A DNA stretch of 64,000 nucleotides from contig NZ_CP061035.1 in the NCBI RefSeq assembly GCF_016743815.1, positions 3,102,501-3,166,500 of the forward strand, written 5' to 3'. The stretch comes from Sphingomonas aliaeris. Its GTDB lineage: Bacteria > Pseudomonadota > Alphaproteobacteria > Sphingomonadales > Sphingomonadaceae. The number at the start of each line of letters is the position of its first letter. Position 1 is the stretch's first letter. The notes below the pieces were generated by a model. It was not told the DNA's origin, made no database searches, and saw only the letters and a list, made by a program, of their open reading frames with translations. A program made the position numbers and the translations under genes. Positions 27,186 to 36,550 of the stretch are shown here, in pieces.

Positions 27186-28490
27186 TCAGCGCCCCACCGG
27201 ATCGGGCACGGCCGCGGTTGGTCGCGATCCCCACACAGCATAGAACAGCACGTACAGTTCGCATGCCGCGGTCAGCAGGAACGAATTCTGCAGCCCGTAA
27301 TGATCCGCTAGCCAGCCCTGCACGATCACCAACGCTCCACCCGCGATCGCCATGATCAGCAACCCCGACCCTTCCTCGGTTAGGGGGCCGAGGCCGCGTA
27401 TGCCGAGGGTGAAAATGGTAGGGAACATGATAGAGTGGAACAGGCCGACGGAAATGAGCGCCCACATCGCGACATGACCGGTGGTGAAGGCGGCGACCAG
27501 CATCACGATCGTGGCGCCGATGCTAGCGATTGCAAGCACATGCGCGGCATCAACCTTTTGCATGACGAACGCGCCGACGAGCCGGCCGACCATCATTCCG
27601 CCCCATAAAAGGAACAGATAGTTGGACGCCTGCTGATGCGACAGATTTCCGATTTCGGGCTGCGAAACGAAGTTTATGAAGAGATTTCCCACCCCGATCT
27701 CGGCGATGAGGTAGATGAAGATCGCCGGGATTCCGAACACCAGGTTGCGATGCTTCCACAGCGACTGCGTCTTGCGCTCGGCTCGAGCGGCGCGTTGCGT
27801 GGAGGATCCCATGGCCGGCAGCGGAAAGCGAGCGATCACGACGGCGAGGATGGCAAGCACGACCGCGACGATGACATAGGGCAGCACGACAGACTGCGCA
27901 TCGGCGAGCCGTTCGGCAGGCGTCAGCGCCGCCGCCCCCGCCGCCGCGGTTCCCGAAGTCGTGCGCCCGAGGATCAGATATCCACCGAACAACGGTGCCA
28001 GCGTCGCCCCAGCGGAGTTGAACGCCTGGACGAGGTTCAGCCGCGACGAGGCGGTCTCCGGCTTGCCGACGACCGCGACATACGGGTTGGCCGCGACCTG
28101 TAACAAGGTGATTCCGCTGGCGATTACGAACAGCGCGAACAAAGTTACCTCATAGGAGGGAAGCCGCGCCGCCGGCACCATGACCAGCGCACCCACCGCC
28201 ATCATGCCGAGACCGATGACCATGGACTTCTGGTAGCCGACGCGCTCGATCAGCTTCGCGGAGGGGATGGATGCGAAGAAGTATGCGATGAACCACACGC
28301 TCTCGATCAAAGTCGTCTGCGTGTAGGACAAATCGAACACGCTGCGCAGGTGCGGCAGCAGCGTCCCGTTGATAACGGTGATAAAGCCCCACATGAAGAA
28401 CAACGTCGCCAGCAGGCTGAGCGCGGACGTATAGTTCACGCCCGTTGCGTCCGAACGCTCGGTACTTCCGGTAGCCGGCGGCATCGCCAT
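27186..28490 (-). CDS. FucP/GluP-type sugar:proton symporter (MFS)
   Basis: 434 residues with about 12 membrane helices; ATG preceded by a strong GGAGGG. Family signs: LFFMWGFITVINGTLLPHLR in helix 1 (as in FucP), YFFASIPSAKLIERVGYQ for the loop 2-3 signature, QVAANPYVAVVGKPETASSRLN, and LTEEGSGLLIMAIAGGA. These transporters move fucose, glucose, galactose or arabinose across the inner membrane. With the TonB receptor and periplasmic glycosidases it completes the import path for arabinose/galactose. It is transcribed away from the dehydratase gene across a 316-base divergent region. Confidence 0.9.
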   Translation of the reverse strand: MAMPPATGSTERSDATGVNYTSALSLLATLFFMWGFITVINGTLLPHLRSVFDLSYTQTTLIESVWFIAYFFASIPSAKLIERVGYQKSMVIGLGMMAVGALVMVPAARLPSYEVTLFALFVIASGITLLQVAANPYVAVVGKPETASSRLNLVQAFNSAGATLAPLFGGYLILGRTTSGTAAAGAAALTPAERLADAQSVVLPYVIVAVVLAILAVVIARFPLPAMGSSTQRAARAERKTQSLWKHRNLVFGIPAIFIYLIAEIGVGNLFINFVSQPEIGNLSHQQASNYLFLLWGGMMVGRLVGAFVMQKVDAAHVLAIASIGATIVMLVAAFTTGHVAMWALISVGLFHSIMFPTIFTLGIRGLGPLTEEGSGLLIMAIAGGALVIVQGWLADHYGLQNSFLLTAACELYVLFYAVWGSRPTAAVPDPVGR

Positions 28491-28806
28491 ATCACCCTCC
28501 TCCTCTGTCGAAGCGGCGCGACGCTCGTGCCGTCACCGCTTGCGCTTGATTTATTTGTCGGACTATATGGGCGCCAAGCACGCGTCAATGGCGTCTGAAC
28601 GCAGGGGAGTGGCATGACGGGGACATTCGGGAAATGAGGTTGCATCGCGCGCCCGGCCCGGCCGCCGTGCCGCCCCGCCCGTCTCCTGTGTCCCCTAACC
28701 ATTCCCGACGCCCCGGCCGCGCGCCGGCCCGCTGCCCGACCTTTCGCGTGACCAACCGTCCGCGTCGATCCGCCCGCCCTTCAACTCGTCTTGACGGAAT
28801 CCTTCG
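28491..28806. other. 316-base divergent regulatory region between symporter and dehydratase
   Basis: No gene is visible. The left part carries the symporter's leader and the operator candidate at 28556-28564; the part from about 28600 to 28780 is very C/G rich and shows no convincing hairpin. Promoters for both directions should lie here. I cannot assign the -35 and -10 boxes. Confidence 0.6.
28556..28564. promoter_or_regulatory. Candidate operator between symporter and sugar-acid dehydratase genes
   Basis: TGTCGGACT, in the context ATTTGTCGGACTATAT, matches 8 of 9 bases of the TGTCSGACA element and its AT flanks mirror each other (ATTTGTC versus ATATAGTC on the other strand). It lies 66 bases upstream of the symporter start, in the divergent region also serving the dehydratase and lactonase genes. 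Confidence 0.45.
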
Positions 28807-30615
28807 ATGACCTCCCCAGATACTAAAGCGACACCTGCGAAGCTTCGTTCGCGCGCGTGGTTCGACAATCCCGACAATATCGACATGACCGCCTTGTATC
28901 TGGAGCGGTATCTGAACTTCGGTCTCAGCCTGGACGAGTTGCGCTCCGGTAAGCCGATCATCGGGATCGCGCAGACCGGCAGCGACCTGTCGCCGTGCAA
29001 CCGTCATCATCTCGTTCTGGCGGAACGCATCCGCGAAGGCATTCGGGAGGCGGGCGGCATCGCGCTCGAATTCCCGGTCCATCCGATTCAGGAAACGGGC
29101 AAGCGGCCGACCGCCGGCCTCGACCGCAACCTCGCCTATCTCGGCCTGGTGGAGTCGCTATACGGCTATCCGATCGACGGGGTCGTGCTGACCACCGGAT
29201 GCGACAAGACGACGCCAGCGTGCCTGATGGCGGCGGCGACCGTCAACCTGCCCGCCATCGCCTTGTCGGTCGGCCCGATGCTGAACGGCTGGCACAAGGG
29301 TGAGCGCACCGGATCGGGCACGATCGTCTGGAAGGCGCGGCAGTTGTTGGCGACCGGGCAGATTGACGACGAAGGCTTTATCAAGCTGGTCGCGAGTTCG
29401 GCACCATCGACGGGCTATTGCAACACGATGGGCACGGCGAGCACGATGAATTCGCTGGCCGAGGCGCTCGGCATGATGCTGCCCGGGTCGGCCGCGATTC
29501 CCGCGCCGTACCGTGACCGTCAGGAAGTGGCGTATCTGACGGGCAAGCGCATCGTCGAGATGGTGGCGGAAGATCTGAAGCCGTCCGACATCCTGACGCT
29601 GGATGCGTTCCACAATGCGATCGTGGTCAATTCGGCGATCGGCGGATCGACCAACGCGCCGATCCATCTGGCCGCGATCGCGCGCCATATCGGCGTGGAC
29701 CTACCGCTGAAGGATTGGGAAACGGTCGGCCACAAGGTGCCGCTGCTGGTCAACCTGCAACCCGCCGGAGAATATCTGGGCGAGGATTATTACCGGGCGG
29801 GCGGCGTACCCGCGGTCGTCGCCGAACTGATGGGCCAGGGCCTGATCCGCGAAGGCGCGATGACCGTCAACGGGCGGACGATGGGCGACAATTGCCGCGC
29901 CGCGACGATCGAGGACGACAAGGTCATCCGGTCGTTCGACCAGCCGCTGAAGGAAGAGGCCGGGTTCCTGGTCCTGTCGGGCAATCTGTTCGATGCCGCG
30001 GTGATGAAGACGAGCGTGATCGATGACGCGTTCCGCGCGCGCTATCTGTCGAACCCGGACGATCCCGATGCGTTCGAGGGACCGGCGGTCGTGTTCGACG
30101 GTCCGGAGGATTATCACCACCGCATCGACGATCCCGCACTGGGCATCACGCCCGAGACGTTGCTGTTCATGCGTGGCGCCGGCCCGATCGGTTATCCGGG
30201 CGCGGCGGAAGTCGTCAACATGCGCCCGCCGGCCTATCTGATCACCGAAGGCATCGGCGGGTTGCCGTGCGTCGGCGACGGCCGCCAGTCGGGCACGAGC
30301 GGAAGCCCGTCGATCCTGAACGCCAGCCCCGAAGCCGCGGCGATGGGCGGTCTCGCATTGCTGGAAACGGGTGACCGGGTGCGGATCGACCTCAACCGCG
30401 GCACCGTCAACGTGCTATTGTCGGACGAGGACCTGGCGGAACGGCGGCGCGCGCTGGAAGCCAAGGGTGGATATGCCTATCCCGCATCGCAGACGCCGTG
30501 GCAGGAAATCCAGCGTGCCGTGGTCGGGCAGATGAACACCGGCGCGATCCTGGAAGGTGCGGAGAAATATCAGCGCATCGCGCAGACGATGGGCCTGCCC
30601 CGCGACAACCACTGA
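28807..30615 (+). CDS. IlvD/Edd-family sugar-acid dehydratase (L-arabonate/D-galactonate type)
   Basis: 602 residues. The [2Fe-2S] cysteines of the family are in place: Cys64 ([10 protein letters not shown]), Cys132 ([12 protein letters not shown]) and Cys205 ([10 protein letters not shown]). [33 protein letters not shown] and [20 protein letters not shown] are further conserved blocks, the last with the substrate-binding Ser. Among IlvD/Edd proteins this type dehydrates L-arabonate, and related enzymes accept D-galactonate or D-fuconate. It forms 2-keto-3-deoxy acids in the cytoplasm, third step of the shared sugar oxidation trunk, and is followed by the lactonase gene after 18 bases. Confidence 0.9.
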   Translation: MTSPDTKATPAKLRSRAWFDNPDNIDMTALYLERYLNFGLSLDELRSGKPIIGIAQTGSDLSPCNRHHLVLAERIREGIREAGGIALEFPVHPIQETGKRPTAGLDRNLAYLGLVESLYGYPIDGVVLTTGCDKTTPACLMAAATVNLPAIALSVGPMLNGWHKGERTGSGTIVWKARQLLATGQIDDEGFIKLVASSAPSTGYCNTMGTASTMNSLAEALGMMLPGSAAIPAPYRDRQEVAYLTGKRIVEMVAEDLKPSDILTLDAFHNAIVVNSAIGGSTNAPIHLAAIARHIGVDLPLKDWETVGHKVPLLVNLQPAGEYLGEDYYRAGGVPAVVAELMGQGLIREGAMTVNGRTMGDNCRAATIEDDKVIRSFDQPLKEEAGFLVLSGNLFDAAVMKTSVIDDAFRARYLSNPDDPDAFEGPAVVFDGPEDYHHRIDDPALGITPETLLFMRGAGPIGYPGAAEVVNMRPPAYLITEGIGGLPCVGDGRQSGTSGSPSILNASPEAAAMGGLALLETGDRVRIDLNRGTVNVLLSDEDLAERRRALEAKGGYAYPASQTPWQEIQRAVVGQMNTGAILEGAEKYQRIAQTMGLPRDNH

Positions 30616-30633
30616 GCCACGAAGGAGCGAACC

Positions 30634-31491
30634 GTGGCGCAATGGGAATTGGTAAAGCGGGACGTTCGGGACCAGTTGGGCGAAGGTGCCTGCTGGTCGC
30701 CGCGCGACCGGGCATTCTATTGGGTGGATATCCTTGCCCCCGCGCTGAACCGGCTGTCGCTGGAAGACGGACGCGTGGTCCGTTGGGCGATGCCGGAACC
30801 GCTCGGCTGGGTCGTCCGGCGCAGCGCGGGGGGACTGATTGGCGGTTTCCAGAGCGGCGTCGCCGAAATCCGGCTCGATCCACTCGTCATCACACCGATC
30901 GTGGACCCGGAGCCGCATCTGCCCGGCAACCGCATGAACGATGGCAAGGCCGATGCGCAGGGCCGTATCTGGTTCGGCACGATGGATATGGCGGAAGAAG
31001 CCGACACGGGTGCCTTGTACCGGCTGGACAGCGATCGCCGCTGGACCCGGCTGGACGATGGCTACCGGGTGACCAACGGCCCGGCCTTCTCGCTGGACGG
31101 CCAATGGCTGTATCATAGCGATACCGCGCGGCGGACCATCTATCGGTTCGCGCTCGCCCCGGACGGGTCCGTCGCCGATCGCCAGCCCTTCATCCGGTTC
31201 GGTGACGATGATGGCTATCCAGATGGCATGACGGTCGATGCGGCCGGCGGGCTGTGGGTCGCGCATTGGGGCGGCGGGCGGATCAGCCGCTTCGCACCGG
31301 ACGGAACGCTCGACCGATCAATCGCCCTGCCCGCGCAACAGATCACCAATATGGCATTTGCCGGGGACGATCTGGACCGGCTGTTCGTCACGTCGGCGGC
31401 GAAAGGCCTGCCCGACAGCGAGCATGACGGCGGGCTGTTCGAAGTCGAGAGTGGTGCGATCGGGCTGCCGAGCCACGAATATGCGGGCTGA
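30634..31491 (+). CDS. SMP-30/gluconolactonase-family sugar lactonase
   Basis: 285 residues from a GTG with GAAGGAG upstream. The six-bladed propeller shows the metal ligands of the family: Glu in LGEGACWSPRD, Asn in NRMNDGKADAQGRIWFGTMD, Asn in VTNGPAFSLDG, and Asp in GYPDGMTVDAAGGLWVAHW. It opens the 1,4-lactone made by the sugar 1-dehydrogenase to the free acid, the substrate of the dehydratase encoded immediately upstream. Position and sequence suit an L-arabinolactonase/D-galactonolactonase. Confidence 0.9.
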   Translation: MAQWELVKRDVRDQLGEGACWSPRDRAFYWVDILAPALNRLSLEDGRVVRWAMPEPLGWVVRRSAGGLIGGFQSGVAEIRLDPLVITPIVDPEPHLPGNRMNDGKADAQGRIWFGTMDMAEEADTGALYRLDSDRRWTRLDDGYRVTNGPAFSLDGQWLYHSDTARRTIYRFALAPDGSVADRQPFIRFGDDDGYPDGMTVDAAGGLWVAHWGGGRISRFAPDGTLDRSIALPAQQITNMAFAGDDLDRLFVTSAAKGLPDSEHDGGLFEVESGAIGLPSHEYAG

Positions 31492-31527
31492 TGCGTTTGC
31501 GGGCGGATCCCGGAGCGTGTCGACATT

Positions 31528-31638
31528 CACTCCTGCCCCTCCGGCGAAGACCGGAGCCAGTCGCTGGAGGGTTCGTAACGCGCTGCAGTCCCTTGATACG
31601 GCAGCTTTCCCGACTGGGCCCCGGCCTCCGCCGGGGTG
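31528..31638. repeat. Facing pair of REP-like palindromic elements
   Basis: Two related GC-rich palindromes face each other in the 189-base gap between the convergent lactonase and patatin genes. The left copy contains CTCCGGCGAAGACCGGAG followed by CCAGTC; the right copy contains GACTGG then GCCCCGGCCTCCGCCGGGG. Each can fold into a hairpin, and the GACTGG/CCAGTC tails make the pair mirror-like. This GGGCCCCGGCnTnCGCCGGGGTG type is, from memory, a common intergenic repeat in sphingomonads. It may also end transcription of both flanking genes. Confidence 0.7.
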
Positions 31639-31680
31639 GCGTGGATGCACAGGCCTTTCGCAGCTGAATGTCGATCAGGC

Positions 31681-32676
31681 CTAGTCCGGTTCGACGACCC
31701 TGACCCCCTTGGGACGCAGGTCACCCGCCTCCAGCCGTTCGACGACGCGCAACATCGATCGGTAGCCGGCATCCCACCGGCGCGCGATCGTCTGCCCGGA
31801 AAAGTCCAGCGCCTTGCCCGCAATCTCGTCCGACTGATCGGCATAGACCAGGCGGACGAGCGTCAGGTCGATGTCGGGATCGCTTTCGTGAACCGCCTGC
31901 CACCGCGAGATCGTCCGCCGCGATTGCGCCGCGAAGATCAGGTCCTGCATACGGCCTGCCGCCTCACCCATGTCGCGCGGCAGATCCTGTTGCAAGGGCA
32001 GAAGATCGATCGCAAGAACCAGTCGCGGCCGCGACGTGCGTTCGGCCATGATCGGGTCCAGCGGGAGATTAGCCGACATGCCGCCATCGACCAGCCATCG
32101 CCCGTCGATCTCGACCGGTGGAAATGTCACGGGCAAGGCGGCACTCGCCCGGATGTGTTGCGCGTTTATCCGCATATCGCGCGTGTCGAACACGACATCG
32201 TCTCCGGTCGCCAGATCCACCGCCGTCGCGGTGAACCGGCAAGACCCGGCGTTCAGCCGGTCGAAATCGACCATTCGGTCAAGCGTGGTCACCAGTTGAT
32301 CCGTTTCGAACAAGGATATGCGATGCTCGTCCCAGGACCGGAAACCGGGAAGAGACGCCCCGAACATGCCGGGACGCCCGGCGATCAGCGTCCATGCCAC
32401 CGCCGCGGCCCTGCGTGACGTGTCCAGCATCGGGCCGAGCGCGGCATCGTCTCCGTCCGGCCGCCACAACGTTCGCAGTGCGTCGATCCTTGAGCCCGCG
32501 TCCGACCCCACGATGATCGCCCCGTTGATCGCCCCGATCGACGCACCGACGATCCAGCGGGGCATCAGGTCGTGTTCGTGCAGGGCTTGATACGCGCCCG
32601 CCTGGAAAGCGCCGAGCGCGTTGCCGCCGCTCATCGCAAGCACCAGGTCGAATTCATCGGCCATCGCAGCCGTCAC
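31681..32676 (-). CDS. Patatin-like phospholipase/acyl hydrolase
   Basis: 331 residues from a GTG overlapping the upstream stop (GTGA); ATG at 32664 is an alternative start. LAMSGGNALGAFQAGAYQAL is the oxyanion glycine motif, IVGASIGAINGA holds the nucleophile Ser in GxSxG, and VDGGMSANLPLDP holds the Asp of the Ser-Asp dyad in DGG. No signal peptide. Bacterial patatins cleave acyl chains from phospholipids or other esters. The physiological target is unknown; the gene follows an SDR and a hemerythrin-domain gene in one coupled group. Confidence 0.88.
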   Translation of the reverse strand: MTAAMADEFDLVLAMSGGNALGAFQAGAYQALHEHDLMPRWIVGASIGAINGAIIVGSDAGSRIDALRTLWRPDGDDAALGPMLDTSRRAAAVAWTLIAGRPGMFGASLPGFRSWDEHRISLFETDQLVTTLDRMVDFDRLNAGSCRFTATAVDLATGDDVVFDTRDMRINAQHIRASAALPVTFPPVEIDGRWLVDGGMSANLPLDPIMAERTSRPRLVLAIDLLPLQQDLPRDMGEAAGRMQDLIFAAQSRRTISRWQAVHESDPDIDLTLVRLVYADQSDEIAGKALDFSGQTIARRWDAGYRSMLRVVERLEAGDLRPKGVRVVEPD

Positions 32677-33716
32677 CGGCGGGCGCGTGCGCGGATCGTC
32701 ATCGCGAGCGCGGCGGCCCCGCCGACCAGCACCATGCCGACCGCGCGCTTCGGCAGCTTCTGCATCTGCACCGCGAGGCTGGATTCCCGCACATGGACGT
32801 TCGGCAGGCCGCGAAGTGCATCGGCGCGCGGTTCGTAGAGATTATCGCGGCGCTCCGGGTTGTCCTGCTTTTCGGTCCGTTGCTGCAATTTCCGGCCGAC
32901 GGCTTCCATGATCCGGTCCGTCACACGCGGCGCCGCACGCGCGAGCAACGCCGACGCGAGTCCGCCGCCACCCGCATAGATGGTACGCCTTGGGTGCGCG
33001 CAAGCAAACAGCACGGCGTCCGCGACGACATCCGGCGCATAGACCGGAGGGGGCACACGCGGCAGCCGGTCCATGAAGTTCCGCGCATGATCCGGGAATG
33101 GCGTGTCGATCGCGCCGGGCTTGACCAATGTGACCGAGATGCCGGTGCCTTCGCGTTCGAGTTCCATCCGCAACGTATCGGTCAGCGCCTGCGCCGCATG
33201 CTTGGTGGCGCAATATGGGCCTTGATCGACGATCGCCCGGTCGCTCAGGATCGATCCGATGTTGACGATCGCCCCGCCCTTGCCGCGGAGATGTCGGGCC
33301 GCGACGAGCGACCCGTGGAGCATCCCGAAATAATTGACGTCGAACACGCGGCGGTGATCGGCGATCGGCACCTGTTCCAGTGACCCATAGACGCCGACGC
33401 CGGCATTGTTGATCCAGCTGTCGAAACCGCCGAACTCGGCGATCGCCGTGCGGGCGATTTGCTCGACCGCGTCTGCGTCGCTGACATCGGCGACGACGGT
33501 CGCGATCCGGCCGCCATTCGCGGACAATCGCGTCCGTAGGTCATCCAGCGCGGCGTCGTTGCGGGCGACCGCCACGACGCGCGCGCCGCTGCGGATCGCG
33601 CGCTCGACGATCGCGAGCCCGTTGCCGCTGGTCGCCCCCGTGACGACCAGCGCTTGCCGGTCGATCGGTTTGAGGCGGAGACTGGTGCCCCGCCCCGGCG
33701 TGCGATGCAGCGTCAA
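32673..33716 (-). CDS. SDR-family oxidoreductase with C-terminal membrane tail
   Basis: 347 residues from a TTG that overlaps the hemerythrin-gene stop (TTGA). VVTGATSGNGLAIVE is the TGxxxGxG cofactor motif, NNAGVGVYG the NNAG motif, NIGSILSDR the Ser, and YCATKHA the YxxxK pair. About 90 extra C-terminal residues end in AVGMVLVGGAAALAMTI, which could anchor the protein in the membrane. The same organisation is seen in sphingomonad stress-related SDRs. The substrate is unknown. Coupling to the hemerythrin/DUF3606 gene places it in a likely stress-response unit. Confidence 0.85.
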   Translation of the reverse strand: MTLHRTPGRGTSLRLKPIDRQALVVTGATSGNGLAIVERAIRSGARVVAVARNDAALDDLRTRLSANGGRIATVVADVSDADAVEQIARTAIAEFGGFDSWINNAGVGVYGSLEQVPIADHRRVFDVNYFGMLHGSLVAARHLRGKGGAIVNIGSILSDRAIVDQGPYCATKHAAQALTDTLRMELEREGTGISVTLVKPGAIDTPFPDHARNFMDRLPRVPPPVYAPDVVADAVLFACAHPRRTIYAGGGGLASALLARAAPRVTDRIMEAVGRKLQQRTEKQDNPERRDNLYEPRADALRGLPNVHVRESSLAVQMQKLPKRAVGMVLVGGAAALAMTIRARARR

Positions 33717-34747
33717 GCGAGCTTGAACCCTTCCTTGTTCGCCATCGCCGTCACCTTGGCATTCTCCGCCTCGCTCATCGCGGCGTGGAACGGCGGGAAG
33801 ATTGCGGCTTCTTCCTCCTGGATATGCTCCTCGATCTGCGCGCGGAAGTCGGCGACCATCGGCAGGAAGCCCGAGGATGATTTTTCCATCCGTTCGAGGT
33901 CGTAGAGATACTGTTTCACATAGCCGTGATCGTGGTTCAGCTTGTCGGCATCCGCCTTGTCGCCCCATGCCCTGAGGGCCGGATACAGGACGTTTTCCTC
34001 GGTGAAGGCGTGCTTGCCGAGGGCATGCTTCAACTGTGTCAGCAATGCACCGCGCTTGGTCACGTCCTCGTCGCTGGTCGCCTGCAATTTGTCGAACAAA
34101 GCGAGCGCCAATTTGTGTTCCAGCTTGACGGCATCGAACCAGTCGCCCGCAAACGCGCTCGGCGCCTGGACCGCCATCTTGCGGCCGAGGTTCAGGGCGA
34201 GGCCCGTCACGATACCCGCCGCCGCGACGCCGAGCATCGATCCGGTGCGCTTGGGCAGCGCCTTCTTGACGCTATCGGTCGCTTCGCCTGCGCGACGACG
34301 CGCGGCGGCGGGCGCGCGGGCGGCGGAGCGCGTTGCGGCTTGCACGTTCTTGGTCGTGGTGTCGGTAACGCTATCGATCGCGGCGATCGCCTTGCGTTTT
34401 GCCGGCTGGACCGCCTTACGCACCGGCTCGACGATCGCTTCGTTCACGGCTTCGACCGGTGCGGCGAGTACGCTGTCGTCCGACTTGGTCGATCGACGCT
34501 TGCGCGGTTCGCCGCTCGTCTTGGACGTCGTGCGCCGGGCGCGTGGCTTGGCCTGCGTGTCGTTCCCGCCGCGATCGGCGACCGCCGCCTCCAGCGCGTC
34601 GCGATCGTTCCCGACGCGATCGATCAGCGCCTGCGCCTCGTCGCGCGAGAGGCCGTGCTTGTTCGCGAAATACTCGACTTCATAGGTTTCCCCGCCGGCT
34701 ACCCGGCCACGGTCGCCATTGCCGCGATTGCTCTTGTCGTCTGCCAT
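33713..34747 (-). CDS. DUF3606 and hemerythrin HHE domain fusion protein
   Basis: 344 residues. The start giving MADDKSNRGNGDRGRV is chosen because it begins the DUF3606 domain (about 1-55, with VEYFANKHGLSRDEAQALID). A Lys/Arg/Ala-rich linker follows (55-190), then a hydrophobic patch GVAAAGIVTGLALNLG, and an HHE domain (about 215-340): VKLEHKLALALFD, HAFTEENVLYPAL, LNHDHGYVKQYL and IEEHIQEEEAAIFP, giving a full set of His/Glu ligands for a di-iron site. Probably an oxygen or redox-stress related protein. An EcfG-type promoter candidate lies directly upstream. Confidence 0.82.
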   Translation of the reverse strand: MADDKSNRGNGDRGRVAGGETYEVEYFANKHGLSRDEAQALIDRVGNDRDALEAAVADRGGNDTQAKPRARRTTSKTSGEPRKRRSTKSDDSVLAAPVEAVNEAIVEPVRKAVQPAKRKAIAAIDSVTDTTTKNVQAATRSAARAPAAARRRAGEATDSVKKALPKRTGSMLGVAAAGIVTGLALNLGRKMAVQAPSAFAGDWFDAVKLEHKLALALFDKLQATSDEDVTKRGALLTQLKHALGKHAFTEENVLYPALRAWGDKADADKLNHDHGYVKQYLYDLERMEKSSSGFLPMVADFRAQIEEHIQEEEAAIFPPFHAAMSEAENAKVTAMANKEGFKLA

Positions 34748-34772
34748 CGTGCATCTCCCTGTTCGCCAACCC

Positions 34773-34797
34773 AACCACGGCCGGGTCGCAGGGTTCC
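34773..34797 (-). promoter_or_regulatory. EcfG-like general-stress promoter for the hemerythrin-SDR-patatin unit
   Basis: On the minus strand GGAAC (34797-34793) is followed after 16 bases by GGTT (34776-34773). The alphaproteobacterial EcfG consensus is GGAAC, 16-17 bases, CGTT. The predicted start would lie about 20 bases before the ATG of the DUF3606-hemerythrin gene. The spacing, position and the stress-like gene content agree. Confidence 0.5.
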
Positions 34798-34833
34798 GCA
34801 TTTTTCCGGAGTTTAATTAGCGACTTACCTGGA

Positions 34834-36399
34834 TCAGTCAGGAAGTGTCCCGGCGTTCTTCTCCATCTGGCGCTGCATTCTCCGCAACCGGCCGCGCAAG
34901 CGGCGATCGTCGAGGAAGGCGCCCGGCATGTCGGTCAGCGCGCGCAGGCCGGCCACGGTGCCGAGGTTGCGCACGACGCGCCGCGTCTCGCCGATCACCT
35001 GCTGCATCATCTCGCGCCGGTCGATCTGGCCCTCCTCCTGCACCAAGGACAGGCGGTGCAGCGCGTACAGGCCGAGGATCCCCGCGATGAGGAAGTAGAA
35101 ATCCCAGTGCGACAAAGTGATCGGACTGAGCAGGATCGTTCCGTTCGGGCTGGTCCAGCGGAAGAGGAGTTCGAACCTGCGATTGGCGAAAAAGTCGGCG
35201 AAGAGGCCACCGAAGATGGGCGCGATTCCGGCGGAGATCGAACTGGTTAGCGCGGAGGTCGCAAGAAAGGGTGTTGCTTCCCCCTTTCTGCTCAATTTCA
35301 GGGCGATGTTCGCGGTGGCCAGCGTGACGCCCGCCACTGCGGCGCCCATCAGCGCGTGGAGGGCGAGCAGATAGACGATCCCGGCGGTGCTGCGGCCGAG
35401 TTGCGACGCGCCAATCATGCCGACGATGCACAGGATATAGGTCGGCGCCGCCACCGACAGGACGGATTTGTGCGCATACCGGTCGCTGAGCATGCCCCAG
35501 GAGCGGACCGCGATCAGGTTGGTCACCTGGCTGACGATGCTGAGCACCATGACGAAGGTCATCTCGAAGCCAAGGCGGCTGACGATGAAGACGGTGAAGA
35601 AGGGCGTGGCGAGATTGACCGCGAATTGCCAGCTGGACAGGAAGATCACCAGATGCCGGAAGTTCCGGTCGGCCAGCGGCGCGCGGAGCAGTTCGATCAT
35701 CCCCATCGGCTCGGCGGAGGGCGGCGGCATCAGCGGTTCGGGCATGCGCGCCACGACATAGGCGCTGATCAAGCCGGACACGCAGCCCGCGACGTAGAGC
35801 CCTGCATAAGCGAGCGCGCGGCCGTTCGATCCGGCCTGCGTCACGTCCAGCAGGACGGCCGCGGCAAGCCCGGCGATCAGGCTGACCGAGGTCGTATAGG
35901 TCGTGCGGCGCGAGAAGATCCAGCCCAGCCGTTCCTGTGGTGCAAGGTCGCGCAGCCACGCATTCCACGCACAGGCGCCGACCGCGCCCAACCCGCACAA
36001 CACGAACTGCGCGATCAACACCGCGCCGATCGCTAATGGCGCAGGCAGGAAGGCCGCCAGCGCCATCAGAGCGAGCATCGAGCGTCCGACCACGCTGGTG
36101 AGCACCGCAATCGCCTTGCGCCGTCGATACCGTTCGATCAGCACGATCGCCGGGGCTTGCAGCAACTGGCCGAGAAAAGGCGCGCTCGCCAATATACCGA
36201 TCATCAAATTGGACGCGCCGAGGTGCAGCGCGAAGGCGGTGAGGATCACGCCGCTGGTGAGCGCGGCGGTCGCGCTGGAATAGCCGGCTTCGTAGATCAG
36301 GCGATTCAGGCCCGCTTCGGTTTCCTCAGGGGTAACCTTAGCCTGCGGCGCCAGCGACGGCAGGATGCGATGACGCAGCGGAGTGATGCCATCGACCAT
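34834..36399 (-). CDS. MFS transporter, unknown substrate
   Basis: 521 residues with about 12 predicted helices: AALTSGVILTAFALHLGASN, IGAVLIAQFVLCGLGAVGA and others through YFLIAGILGLYALHRLSL. The cytoplasmic loop motif after helix 2-3 reads IERYRRRKAIAVLTSVVGR. The C-terminal about 75 residues are charged and cytoplasmic (RLRGRLRRMQRQMEKN). There is no ligand-specific signature I recognise; a drug or metabolite exporter or a nutrient carrier is possible. The gene stands alone, 86 bases before the hemerythrin gene; a weak GGAAC site with off spacing lies upstream. Confidence 0.8.
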   Translation of the reverse strand: MVDGITPLRHRILPSLAPQAKVTPEETEAGLNRLIYEAGYSSATAALTSGVILTAFALHLGASNLMIGILASAPFLGQLLQAPAIVLIERYRRRKAIAVLTSVVGRSMLALMALAAFLPAPLAIGAVLIAQFVLCGLGAVGACAWNAWLRDLAPQERLGWIFSRRTTYTTSVSLIAGLAAAVLLDVTQAGSNGRALAYAGLYVAGCVSGLISAYVVARMPEPLMPPPSAEPMGMIELLRAPLADRNFRHLVIFLSSWQFAVNLATPFFTVFIVSRLGFEMTFVMVLSIVSQVTNLIAVRSWGMLSDRYAHKSVLSVAAPTYILCIVGMIGASQLGRSTAGIVYLLALHALMGAAVAGVTLATANIALKLSRKGEATPFLATSALTSSISAGIAPIFGGLFADFFANRRFELLFRWTSPNGTILLSPITLSHWDFYFLIAGILGLYALHRLSLVQEEGQIDRREMMQQVIGETRRVVRNLGTVAGLRALTDMPGAFLDDRRLRGRLRRMQRQMEKNAGTLPD

Positions 36400-36550
36400 C
36401 TGTTCGTCCGGACCCGATCCGGCGCGGCCCCGTGCCGACGCCCGTTTCGTTCAGCAAAACCCTTTGTTCGCAGGGAGTTCCGTTACTTTTGCAGCCGGGC
36501 GACGGACTGCTACGTCGCCGCGACCAGCAGAAAGACCGCGCCCGGCAGCG

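Noticed and set aside
36458..36481. GGAAC upstream of the MFS gene with a downstream GGTT on the minus strand
   Set aside because: The spacing is 15 bases, outside the usual 16-17 of EcfG promoters, and the transporter has no stress-type link.
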